A stretch of 64,000 nt of DNA from positions 881,310,893-881,374,892 of the forward strand of contig NC_133658.1 of NCBI RefSeq assembly GCF_037893015.1, in the 5' to 3' direction. Shown here piece after piece: positions 1-10,144 of the stretch (the stretch's first letter is position 1; the number at the start of each line of letters is the position of its first letter). The DNA is from Macrotis lagotis (lineage: Eukaryota; Chordata; Mammalia; Peramelemorphia; Peramelidae). The notes below the pieces were generated by a model that worked only from the letters and a program-made list of their open reading frames with translations, was not told the origin of the DNA and ran no database searches. The position numbers were made by a program, and so were the translations under genes.

Positions 1-1740
1 TAATTGTATACTTACAGGCTCTTTTCCCACAAAGTAATTTTAGAAGAGAAAATGCTAAGGAGTGGTCAGAAAAGACTTCATAAAGGAGACAGCACCTGAA
101 GTTATCCACCTTAGTGCTCACTTTCCACTTACTTTTCACCTGTGGCTCCAAGAAGCTGTGGGGTGCTCAGCAGTCATATCCCATAAAACCATTTTGGTAG
201 ACAGACTAAACCAGGTTGAGTGTATCCAACAGCCTACAAACCCAACATTGAGTTAGGGGAGATGTCTGCTTCAGGCATATGAAGACTTCCCCTCAGTGGA
301 ATGAGTGGATAAAAAATTATTCCACTGGCCACAAGGCAGTTGAAGTCGTTGCTGTGGAGTGCATAGAGCTTGGTCAGTCACAAAGATGCCAAGGTCATCC
401 ACTGTATCCCAGACCATCATTAATTATCTTAGCTTCTGCCTTGTCATTGAACTACAATGACTGTGGAAGAGAGAGTAAAATTGATGGCTGTTCAGTTCTG
501 TCTTACTTAAGTCCAATTCTCTGGCAAGACAAGACATCACTTTTCAAAATGAAGGATGACAGCACCTCAGCTGAATTTTGATTAGAGCTAAGGATTCTAA
601 GATGTGGAATTGAGGTATGTACACCACCATACATAGAAGGCATAAGAATGCCTTCATCCCTCATTTTGACTTTTCAAAATTCCAGAGTAATAAATTTTAT
701 CTTTTAGGGGATTAAGGGATTAAGGTTACCTATAAGAGATTTTGTAGAATCAGAATGCAAATACTGGAAAACCCACTTCTGTATCTGTGGGGAGTGGGGG
801 AGAGTGATTTAGCATTTGACCACCTTCCTGTCTTCTGTAGCTGTCCACGAATTGGATTTGTTTGCTATTTACTTAGATCTGAAATGTGATGCTTTTCAGG
901 AAGGTTATGGGTATTTGTAGTAGGATACAAAGGGATTGCTGAGAAATGGACCTCCAGCACCGTGGACAGCAGCAGAATGTCCAATTCCAGAGGACAGAGC
1001 TGGCGATGAATGGATATCGGCAGGCCCCCTCCCAGGGATTAGAGAGAAAAATCAGTATGGGGGAGATGTGGGGATACTGAGTTCCTGACCAGAATGGCCA
1101 CCCCACCCATGTCTTTGAAGTGGGGAGCAAACTTCATATACAGGAGGGAGTGAAGGTATGCATGGGGAGAGGAGGAGATCGGCAAAACAGATGATATGAA
1201 GAATTTGGTCTGTTCTTGATCTGTATTTCTTTTAATACTTTTCTTTTCTCCCTGGAAGGCGTCTGCTTCCAGATACCTTCCTTCTCCTCATCTCCAGCTA
1301 AGTTCTTCTCAATCAACTCTTGTAGGACCCTGGAAAGAGGAAACAGGCGACTTGGGGTTAGTGGGACCTGCTCCTAGACCCATCCTTCAATTCTCTTCTC
1401 CCTCTTCCCCATCCAAGAGAGGAGACTTCACTGTCTGTGGAGCCTGGGTGTGTTGGGGTGGGATGTCCCCAAGGCTTCCTTGCCCTTGGAAAATTAAAGG
1501 CGGAAGAGTCCACCTCCCCACGCAACTCCAAATCCTGGGAATCCGTCTCCTCCCTCGTTCCTATCCACCCCATCCTGGCCTGTTTCTATACAAGGCCATC
1601 CCTCGCTCACCGGTCCCTTACTCCCACCCCCTACATTCAGCTGAGACCCCAGTTAGGAAGAAAAGGCGGGGGGCGTGGAAGGGGGGTGCGGTGCAGAGAT
1701 TGTGTGAGACGGCGGAGGCGCATTCTCAGGCCTTGAGCTC
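1..1740. other. 5' flank of NPPB, no gene recognised
   Basis: No coding exon with recognisable homology was found. The short open frames have no splice context or familiar protein sequence. The segment becomes more GC-rich from about 1350 towards the NPPB promoter. Distal cardiac enhancers are known upstream of NPPB in other mammals, but I cannot identify one here by eye. Confidence 0.5.
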
Positions 1741-1749
1741 AGCGAGGTC

Positions 1750-1850
1750 GGAATGTGACTGATAAGTTGGAGATAACCCTGAGACCGGGAAGGGCAAGGG
1801 CAGGACTCGGCTGGGGATAAATAGCGACTGTGGCAGTGAGGAGCCGGAGA
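1750..1850 (+). promoter_or_regulatory. NPPB: NPPB proximal promoter (M-CAT, AP-1/GATA, GATA, TATA-like)
   Basis: Seen in sequence: GGAATGT at 1750-1756 (M-CAT core), overlapping TGACTGATAA at 1756-1765 (AP-1-like plus GATA), a second AGATAA at 1771-1776, and a TATA-like GATAAATAG at 1816-1824. Transcription would start near 1846, giving a 5' UTR of about 120 nt. The same element types in similar order are known from the mammalian BNP proximal promoter, where GATA4, TEF-1 and AP-1 factors act in cardiomyocytes. Binding is inferred. Confidence 0.75.
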
Positions 1851-1885
1851 GAGAAAGTCAGAAGGGCTGAGAGAGGAAAGGAGAA

Positions 1886-1925
1886 GCAGCGGCAGCAGTA
1901 GCGGCAGCAGCAGCGGCAGCAACAA
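1886..1925 (+). repeat. GCA/GCG triplet tract in NPPB 5' UTR
   Basis: An interrupted AGC/GGC trinucleotide run lies in the predicted 5' leader of NPPB, ending about 45 nt before the start codon. It is short and imperfect. Triplet tracts can vary in length between individuals. Confidence 0.7.
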
Positions 1926-1968
1926 GCCAAGATCGCTCCTTCGCCCTCCAGCCCACTCCTTCCCAAAC

Positions 1969-2088
1969 ATGGATACCCAGAAAGCGCTGCCTAGCCTCTT
2001 TTTGCTACTCTTCCTTCTGCAGCTCCAGGGCAGCTTCTCCCATCCCCTAGATGGATCTCGCCAGGTCCGGGAACTGACCGGGGTCCAG
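1969..2088 (+). CDS. NPPB: NPPB coding exon 1 (signal peptide)
   Basis: It encodes residues 1-40, ending ...LTGVQ at a CAG|GTGAGC donor, phase 0. The ATG follows a 5' leader starting below the TATA-like box and opens directly into a hydrophobic leader. Confidence 0.95.
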
Positions 2089-4788
2089 GTGAGCCCACCT
2101 TATATTCTACGGGCCAGCTGCCAAAAGGGCCAAATCTGCCTCCCACCCCCAGGCTCTCTCTCTGAAAGTTCTTCAGAAACCCTGGAAAGTGGTGGGTTGA
2201 GGGCTAGGATTGGGTGCATCAGGGGGAACCTTTGGATATAGGAGCCAGGGTCGCTACCTCTATTCTCCCTCCCTCTAAGGGATTCTCGAACGAATCAATA
2301 GAGTCTGGCAAAGCCTAGAAGCTGCCAAAAGGCAGTAGAATGACCCCCGAGCAGAAGCCCGAGGATCCCTAGATTCTTAAGATCTTATTGGAGGTGCCCT
2401 GGGCGCCTACGGGAGCTTGGGGAGAAGAAGGGAAGAGCTGTTCTGCAAGGCGGTTTACAATACTTTTTTGGTTTTGTTTTGTTTTGTTTTTGCAAGGCGA
2501 TGGGTTTAAGTGACTTGCCCAAGGTCACACAGCTAGGTCATTATTAAGCGTCTGAGGTTGCATTTGACCCAGGTCCTCCTGACTCCAGGGTCGTTGCTCT
2601 ATCCATTGCACCACCTAGCTGCCCCCTGCGGTTCACAGTTCTGGTTAACCTGTCCCCTTCCCTCCCACTCATCCTTCCAGGAACTGTTGTACCGACTGAG
2701 GGACAAGATCTCAGCTCTGGAAGAGTTGGAAACGGCGGAGCCTGAGCCGCGGGAGCGAGAAGAGATCCCAGGCAAAGTCTGGGAGAGCAGAAAGTCCGAA
2801 CCCCAAGCGGCGTCTGAGGGCAGTCGTGGCTATAGGATCCCTGCCTTCCAGAGCCTGCGTGGTTTGCAAAACCCCAAACTGATGCGGGAATCAGGCTGCT
2901 TTGGCAGGAGGCTGGACAGAATTGGCTCTCTCAGTAGCCTGGGGTGCAACGGTAAATTGCCTTTTCCCCTGCCCGCTCTCTTCTGGCATATCACCCGCAG
3001 GCGCTTCCCACCCCCATCTCAAACAGCCCAACAAGATCTCCCCCGCTAACACTCAAACCCCATCCCATGTCCAGACCTAGTGAGCAGGGAGCAGAATTGG
3101 GGATGGAGGAGCCTTGTAGAGGGACCAAGGTCACAAGAATTACATTCAGTTCACTTGGCATGTCCCCCACCCCCAAGGCTGGGACAAAAGAGAAGCAGTG
3201 AGTTCAGGAGGCTTGTCCTGTTCCCTGGGGAACAAACAGAGGCTGACATCAAGCACGCCAGAAAAGCTTCATGGAGAGAGGAGGAGGAATCTCAGAGAGA
3301 GATTTCTGCAGCCACTTTCTTATCTGTTTGGCTTTTAATGTTTTCTTCTCTATGATTAGCTGACTGGCAAGTTTCTCCACATTGGGAGGAAACAAGGTAA
3401 TAGGAAGTCCAGTTCAGGAGCTAGAATCCTCTGAAAGAGGAGCCCGCCAGCTCCAGAGTCCCACATTCTACTCCTAGCTCTTTCCTGCCTAAATTTAGAA
3501 AATCTCCCTGTATTTAGCATGGGAGTAGCTGCTGGCACATCAACACCCCCTTCTCACATGGTTATTTTTGTCTATCCGTGCCTTTTTCATGGATCAATGG
3601 AACCTGAATTCAATTTCCAGACCTTCCTCCATTTGTGACAAGTCACTTAACTTTTCTATGCCTCAGTTTCCTCAACTGTAAAATTCATAGACCAGTAGAA
3701 TGATCCCCAGATATAGAGTCTGGGGACCTGAATTCAATTTCCAGACCCTCTCCATCTGTGACTTTTGGGGCAAGTTACTTAACTTTTTTGTGCCTCATAT
3801 TCTTCAATTGTAAAATGAGAGGGTTAGACTCAATGGTTTCTGAGACTCTTTTCATCTTTGGATTGATTCTTTTTTTTTACAAGGCCATGGGGTTAAGTGG
3901 CTTGCCCAAGGCCATACAACTAGGTAATTATTAAGTGTCTGAGGCCAGATTTGAACTCAGGTACTCCTGACTGCAAGGTTGGTGCTCTATCCACTGTGCC
4001 ATCTAGCTGCCCTCATCTTTGGGTTCTTAATTCCACAATCTGGCTAATAAAACATCCTATGACTTCCCCTTTATTCTTCTCCAATGTTACTGCCTTCCTT
4101 TGGTAGAGGCATTTTCTAGCTCTGCTAATCATCCTTAGGGTTCAAGAGGCTTCAATATTCCATTATTTCCATGATTCAGACATCCACATTCCAACTACTA
4201 AATGACTGTGTACTATTCTTTACAGGAAACCCCTGTGGGGGAGAAAAGTTCACTCCTCTTTTCCTTCCTACTCAGGTCCTCAACTTCTCAAAGCTCCAAT
4301 GGCAGATGAAATCATTCATTTGGGGTGTTATTCCCATTTTTTCAGATGAGGAAACTGAGGTCTAGACTATACTAGACTAAACTAAAGGACTAGAATGAGT
4401 TGCAGGAAGCAGTGTGGATTGAAGGCTGGGATAGGAAAGGAGCAAAGAAAAAAGCAGGAGAGGCAGATTATACCTTGATTCCAGGAAACTATCAGAGCTA
4501 TCTGAAAGTCAAATGGACTTCCTTAGGAAATAATGAGTTCTCCATTACTAGAGGTCTTTGAGCAGAAGCTTGATGACTATTTATGGGGATAGGGTTCTTG
4601 ATCAGTTTGGATTAGCTGACTACTGAGGTCTTTTTCTATTCCAAGAATCTATGATTCAATAAGTTCATAAAACAAAACAAAATGCACAGAGAAAAAAATT
4701 AAAACTAGATTCTGCTTCAGCTTTGAACCTCCTCCAAATAACCTTATTTCTTTTTTTTTCTCCCTCATTAGTGTCAAGAAGGAATTAA
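1969..4788 (+). CDS. NPPB: Natriuretic peptide B precursor (preproBNP), complete
   Basis: Three coding exons: 1969-2088, 2681-2951 and 4772-4788; all introns are GT-AG (phases 0 and 1, as in other NPPB genes). The product is 135 residues against 134 in human. A hydrophobic signal peptide ends at about S24 (SFS/HPL, like human GRS/HPL). An acidic prosegment follows, then the 17-residue disulfide ring C113-C129 with [10 protein letters not shown] and SLGCN, and the tail VSRRN. The hormone is secreted by cardiomyocytes, activates NPR-A (guanylyl cyclase) and causes natriuresis and vasodilation. Oddity: the human furin site RAPR aligns with R100-G-L-Q103, so it is lost, while K106-L-M-R109 fits a relaxed (K/R)XXR site. 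NPPA lies downstream in tandem, the usual arrangement of this paralogue pair. Confidence 0.96.
2464..2625 (-). repeat. tRNA-derived SINE (WSINE1-like), antisense
   Basis: On the minus strand it starts GGGGCAGCTAGGTGG, carries the tRNA-like A and B boxes, and ends in a T-rich stretch (poly-A on its own strand). It lies in NPPB intron 1, close upstream of exon 2. Confidence 0.85.
2681..2951 (+). CDS. NPPB: NPPB coding exon 2 (propeptide and most of mature BNP)
   Basis: It encodes residues 41-130 plus the first base of codon 131. The acceptor follows a pyrimidine tract ending CCTTCCAG, and the donor is ACG|GTAAAT, phase 1. The exon contains the whole ring [10 protein letters not shown]...LGCN. 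Confidence 0.96.
3590..3865 (+). repeat. Two tandem MIR/CORE-SINE relics
   Basis: Two diverged copies at about 3600-3690 and 3715-3865 both carry the GACAAGTCACTTAACTT-like and CCTCAGTTTCCTC-like core. They lie in NPPB intron 2. Confidence 0.65.
3868..4013 (-). repeat. WSINE1-like SINE, antisense, NPPB intron 2
   Basis: A T-rich start (poly-A tail on the minus strand) leads through CTTGCCCAAGG and the B-box region to ATCTAGCTGCCC, the reversed SINE head. It directly abuts the MIR relics. Confidence 0.85.
4490..4660 (+). repeat. Old LINE 3' end (L3/CR1 type)
   Basis: It resembles the ancient amniote L3/CR1 3' end: a block on unit-size shift and thinning ('GACTTCCTTAGGAA'), then 'CATTACTAGAGGTC', and a closing stretch ending TCTATGATTC. 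Related relics occur at 9700-10010 and 12360-12465. The family assignment is from memory. Confidence 0.5.
4772..4788 (+). CDS. NPPB: NPPB coding exon 3 (tail VSRRN, stop)
   Basis: After a strong pyrimidine tract ending CATTAG, the bases TG complete Val131, followed by S-R-R-N and TAA. Human ends VLRRH. The exon is too short for an ORF scan but is required by the phase-1 donor of exon 2 and is followed by the expected AU-rich 3' UTR. Confidence 0.93.
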
Positions 4789-4970
4789 GAAGTCCAAGCT
4801 GCCAACTTTCTAACATCTAATTCTTGCTGAGGTTTTTCCACCCTCTCAAAATGATGACTATTTATTTATTTTTATTTATTTATTTATTTGATTGTTTTGT
4901 ATAAGCTGGTTTCTTACTTTTGAGCATGGAAAATTCATGATTAAATAAAGTTAGCTTGATGTCTTTTTAT
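4789..4970 (+). other. NPPB: NPPB 3' UTR with AU-rich element
   Basis: The 3' UTR holds a cluster of overlapping ATTTA pentamers at about 4858-4892. BNP mRNA is known to be short-lived through such AU-rich elements. The poly(A) signal follows about 50 nt downstream. Confidence 0.85.
4944..4949 (+). terminator. NPPB: NPPB polyadenylation signal AATAAA
   Basis: A canonical hexamer lies about 155 nt after the stop, with a GT/T-rich stretch just downstream. Cleavage is expected near 4965-4970. Confidence 0.85.
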
Positions 4971-5019
4971 TTTGGAACTATTATTTTTGGAACTTTAAAA
5001 AAATCCATGTATTTCCATC

Positions 5020-5345
5020 TAATAAAACAAAACTCATGAGTCTTCCCCTTCCCCCAAAGTTTTCCCCTCCTTCAAACTTCCCTATTCCTGTGGAGTACCA
5101 TCATCCCCTCACCCAGGCTTGACACTAGACATTATCCTGGTTTCCTCACTCCTCAGCTCTTCCCACCAAATCCAATCTCTTGTCAAATCCTGTCAATTTT
5201 ACCTTCATAGATTCCCTAGGCTAAGTCCTCTTCTCTCCTCTGATGTGTGCTACCATGTTGGTGCAGGCCCTCATTACAACACCCCTGGACTATTAGACTA
5301 ACTTGCTGGTTAGTCTCTCCTCACTCCAGGTCATCCTTTCTTTGT
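5020..5345 (+). repeat. LINE-2 (L2) fragment
   Basis: It matches the recalled L2 coding 3' region, with GCAGGCCCTCATTACAA and CCTGGACTATTAGA. It is truncated at both ends and strongly decayed. Confidence 0.65.
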
Positions 5346-7299
5346 GAATTCTTTGAAAACTATAAAGCACTATAGAAATGTTAGCTATCCTAAATATCTC
5401 CTTCACTATCCTCTTCCTACTCTTTGGCCCTCAGTTACCTTTTTCCTCTTCTTAGATTATAATCTGAAGGCTGGCTCTGATTTCCCTACTCCTAAAATCT
5501 CCCAGATACAGCATGATATGGTGGAAAAAGCACTGGGTCTGAAAGGACAAGGGCTGTATCATATAATACCTGTTTAATCAAGTTTTTTTTTGGTAACAAG
5601 TCTTTTTCTGGGAACTCAGTTTCATCTTTTTATAAAATGAGGGTGGTTGAATTATCTGGAAGTATCCTCCTATGATTCCAACATCCAACATTCCTCAGCT
5701 TCTCAAGCACATCTCTCCAACACATCTTGTTCATTCAATCCACCTGGTAGAAGTGTGAGGTTTAGATATTCAAGTCTTCAATTTCCATTTAGTAGAACAT
5801 GTGTTTTGAGTCTTTCCCTTTGAGCAAAGCTCAAAGACAAGATCTCAGAGCCACAGGCTGGGTAGAAGGAGAAACCCACCATTACCATCTTCATGGCCTC
5901 CTAGAGTGGTGGAAGCACACCATGAAGACAGCTAGTAAGTGTCCAAGGCCAGATTTTTACTCAGAAAGACTCATCTTCCTGACTTCAGGCTCAGTACTCT
6001 ATCCACTTTGCTACAAAAAGAGGCAAAAGACAGTCCCTGCCTTCAAAGAGCTTACTAACTAAAGATTCAGATTTGAGCTCTCCTTGCCAGTATAGTGATC
6101 TTGTAATCATTTCACCATTCACTCCGTTTTCTCATCTGTGACAAAGGGGTAGGGAATAGATACACCCGAGGTCCCTTTCAGGGCCAAATCTTATGTCACT
6201 TTCTTACTCAGGAATCAATTGTGAATGCCAATGGGATCAAGTCCTAAGAGACTTCTCCCTAGCTTATAGCATTAGAACTGAAAGGGACCTCAGAGTTCAT
6301 GGAATGCAACTCTCTAATTTTACAGAAGAACTTGTGGCCAGAGAGGTGAAGTGATTTGTCTACACAATGAGTAGTTTTCAATAACCTCTCCAATATGACC
6401 CCACCTTATTTATTATTGAGAATCAGCTAAGTGATGAAGTAGAGACCTGAGCCAAATTCAACCTCAGATACTCAGTAACTGTGTGACCCTGAGTAATTCA
6501 CTTCCCCTCTATCTTCTTCAGTTTTCTTATCTGTACAATAGGGATAAAAAAAAACAACACCCACTTCCCAGAGTTAAATGCTTTGCAGAACTTTAAATAC
6601 TAAAAAAAATACTCCCTTGTTTAGGTAATGTTATTCAAACTCTCCTTCATACAGGCTCCACTATCCCCTCTCAAACACATCAAATTCAAGATGGGTTTCT
6701 TGAGAAAGATAAATGTACCTTGGATAAGTAGGGGTAGAACAGAGGAACCAGACCCAGGAATGAAGCCTTTCTTTATGGTATGTTGGAGAAACCCAGGCTT
6801 CAATGGTAGAGTACTCTTAGCGTGGGTAGCTGAAAGAAAGAGAATGATATTGAATGTCTCAAGTCTTCTAGAATTGGCCCATCCCTGGCTCCTGGATCTC
6901 TATACTGTAGCTGCCTTCCCATTTCATCAAGGAAGTGTAGGAGGACATATATGTAGCCCCGAATTCTCAATTTGGCCATTTCCCTTGATTATTCTATAAA
7001 CCACAATTTTCACTTAACATTTATCAAATGCTTACTGTGGGCAAAGCACAGTCCTTCTTTAGTCCTGTAAGGAGTACAAAATACCAATTGGAGGCAATGA
7101 GGCTATGTTGGAAAGAATCCTAGGGTTAGAGGCATAAGATGTGGATAAAATTTTGTCTCAGTTTTGCCACTTGATTCAAGCTTATAAAAATGGAGATACC
7201 CTGTTCATTTCAAAGAATAATGCATAGATTCTCAGAACTCAATGGAATGTCAGATGCCATCTAGTCTAACACATACCTATTCTTTAAAATGGGTGAAAT

Positions 7300-7470
7300 A
7301 GGAGGCAAAGTGGTGTTGTTGGAGCCTGAAGTCTTGGTTTAAAATCCTGTCTGTATAGCCTTGGAGAAATCACTTAATCTCCTTGAGTCTGAGTTTCCTC
7401 AACTAATAAATGAGAGTGAGATGGAACCAATGACCTCTGAAATCTCTTCCAAACCTAAATTGATGATTTC
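7300..7470 (+). repeat. MIR/CORE-SINE relic
   Basis: It has a recognisable core: CCTTGGAGAAATCACTTAAT, then GAGTTTCCTCAACT and a TGAGAGTGAGATG-like end. Confidence 0.65.
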
Positions 7471-8179
7471 TACAACCTTCCTGACAAATAAATGGTTATC
7501 CACTTTTTACTCAAAGACCTCCATTGAGGTAGAGTTCACCAAGGCAGCCCAATTCATCTTTTGGTAGTTCTTGCTTGAACAGTTCTTCTTCTAATAAGCC
7601 CAGTACCCCTTCTCTGCAGCTTCTTGCCCCCTGGGACCAAACAAGATACATCTACTCTCAGATTCACATGTTGACCCTTCAAATACAGACCAAGAAGCAT
7701 TTTGTAAATGACAAAGTATTGTAGGGACATGGACTTTTCTCAGTTGTGTCTTATTGATGGCATTTACTATGACAACCTTTGCTCCTAAGGAGGAGTTAAC
7801 AACAAAACCAAAGAAGGCAGGAAAGCATTGATATGCCCTCAAACTCACTTTTACAGAAAATGACCTCCTTTGTTCAAGGGTATAAAAATATAGCTAATAT
7901 CATAATCAGATGCTGAGAGGAGAACAATAGAGTTATTTCCAAAGCTTTTTGCAATCCCTCCCTTTCCTCCTTACAATAAGATCTTTTGAGAATCTCATTG
8001 ATCATTAAAATAACATATAAGATTGAGCAAAGACAAGGAAGGAAATAGAAAACCAAGTCACACCATTCTTCTCTTGTTTGGAAGTCCAAGGAAAAAAAAT
8101 TGTATGGGCAGGGAGAAAAGGTTAAAACTAATAAATAAAGTGAATAATCTAAATCATGGACTTGAAGTCAAAAAGCAAG

Positions 8180-8350
8180 GAAGTCAGGAACTTAGCATTT
8201 ATTATATACTATGAGGCAGGCACTGTACTAACCGATTTACAAATATGTTATCTGATCCTCATAATAAATCTAGGAGCTAAGTGCTATGATACAAAGTTGT
8301 GGAAACCAAAGCTGTCAGAAGTTAAGTGACTTGCCCAAAGTCACTCAGTA
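8180..8350 (+). repeat. MIR relic
   Basis: TAGCATTTATTATATACTAT, then GGCAGGCACTGTACTAA and CTTGCCCAAAGTCACTCAG, give the standard MIR layout. Confidence 0.65.
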
Positions 8351-9384
8351 CTGATCTTTAAAGACTATTATGAGAATCAAGTGAAATAGCATATATAAAC
8401 TTTAAGCACTACTAAATAAATGCTAGTTATTTTGAGAAGAGATAAAAACAAATGTGCAAATAACTGATGCTTGGGAGAATTTGGGCAGCACTTGAGGGAG
8501 GTCCAGATTACTCTGAGAGATTTAAGAATCTTTCTGACCTGAGGTTAGGGAAAGAAGGAAAGCTTCAGGAAGGGGATGGTCTTTGAGTTGTTCTCGAAGA
8601 ATGGGTAGGATTGGGGCTGAAATGGGCATCTTCCAGACACAGGGAGGCATGAGAATAACTGTAGAAGTGTGTTTGAGACATAGGAAGTCCAGTGAGCCCA
8701 GTATGGCTAGAGTGTGGTTCGGAATAAAAAGAGGAATGTATATGGATTTTAATTTATCTGTGCCTTCCCTGGTCTCTGTGGCAACAAACAATCAACATTT
8801 GGACTGTTAATCAAATGCTCAATGCAGGATGAGTCATTTAATCTCTCTGTTTCAGTTTCCCCATCTGTAAACTTTGGGAGTTGAAAGAGATAACATCTAA
8901 GGTCTATCCAAAAATCTACAAATCTAATCTATGAATCTAAGCCAAAAATTCTACGAAAACTCGATGTTTTTCCATATATTAGCTCTGAGAGAGGAACGAA
9001 GGCTTCAGTAAAAAGAAACTAGAATCTGAATCTTTTCCTCTGGAACCTTGGACAGTGACTTCTGCTTTTATCCAATTGCCTGAAAAAGTGGGGGTGGGGG
9101 AGGAAAGAAGATACTGCCCTATGAATGACATTTCTGGTATGCTATTTGCCAAGATAACACCCACATCAGAGGATTGTCTCAGAAAGGGAAGGACAGGGCA
9201 GGGTGACATGCTTAGAAAGAATTACTTCTCGGAAACACAGCTTCTTGTCAAACTAGCCTCACTAAAAATAACCTGACATGCACTTATGACTTGAGTCAGA
9301 CAGCATCATCAGGGGAATGTTGCCTTTGGCCTACCAAATTCCAACTCAAAATGACTCTGTGTTATAATTCTTCATCAGTAAGGT

Positions 9385-9595
9385 CTAGGTAGATTGAGTG
9401 TTGGACCGGAACCAAGAAGATCTGAGTTTAAATTCTGCCTTAGGCATTTACCCATGTAGGGCATTGGGCAAGTCACTTCACATTTTGCTTTGAGTTCTTC
9501 ATAATAGCACCTATTTCTCAGGGTTGTTGTGTGGATCAAATAAAATAGTATGTAGAGTATTTTACAAACCTTAATAAATGCTAGTCATTATCCTC
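9385..9595 (+). repeat. CORE-SINE (MAR1/MIR type)
   Basis: A tRNA-like head with 'GATCTGAGTTTAAATTCTG' is followed by the core 'GGGCAAGTCACTTCACATT' and the 3' end 'TTAATAAATGCTAGTCATT'. Confidence 0.7.
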
Positions 9596-10144
9596 TTCGT
9601 CATCATTTTCCAAAGTCCTGAAACCTACCACTCAAAGAATGTTTCTGATGGTTTTAATAATTAGATTCAATCTTTATTAGAATAATAATTAGAATCCATG
9701 AAAGAACTTGGAATATTTAGCCTGGAGGAGAAATTAAAGCTTGGGAAGATACAACAATTATCTTGGCATTTGAGGCATAGTCTTGTTCCTGAGAGGAGAA
9801 ACCAGAAATACCAAAAATTGCAGCAAAGCAGATTCAGTGTGATACCAGGAAAAACTTCATCATATTTAGAGTTATCTAAAAAATGGAATGGACTGCCTCA
9901 GGTCTTCAGTTAGAAATCTAGAGGATGGCTTTTCAGAGATCATGTAAGTGATTGATAGGATTAATTGATCTCTGAGGTCCCTTCCAAATTTCAAGTTTGG
10001 TGACTCTGTGATGCAAACAAGATCAGAAAACCTAATTGTTTTGGTCACAGTGTTCCCTGAGAAGCAATGATGGGACAAGATTAGTTCTTCATTTTGTAAG
10101 CAAATCATCACCATGAAGAATTTCTTCAAGGCTATCAAAGAGCA

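Noticed and set aside
1352-1970. Open frames on both strands upstream of and across the NPPB promoter
   Set aside because: They overlap the promoter and 5' UTR and show no homology; the minus-strand Leu-rich run is the complement of the AGC/GGC triplet tract.
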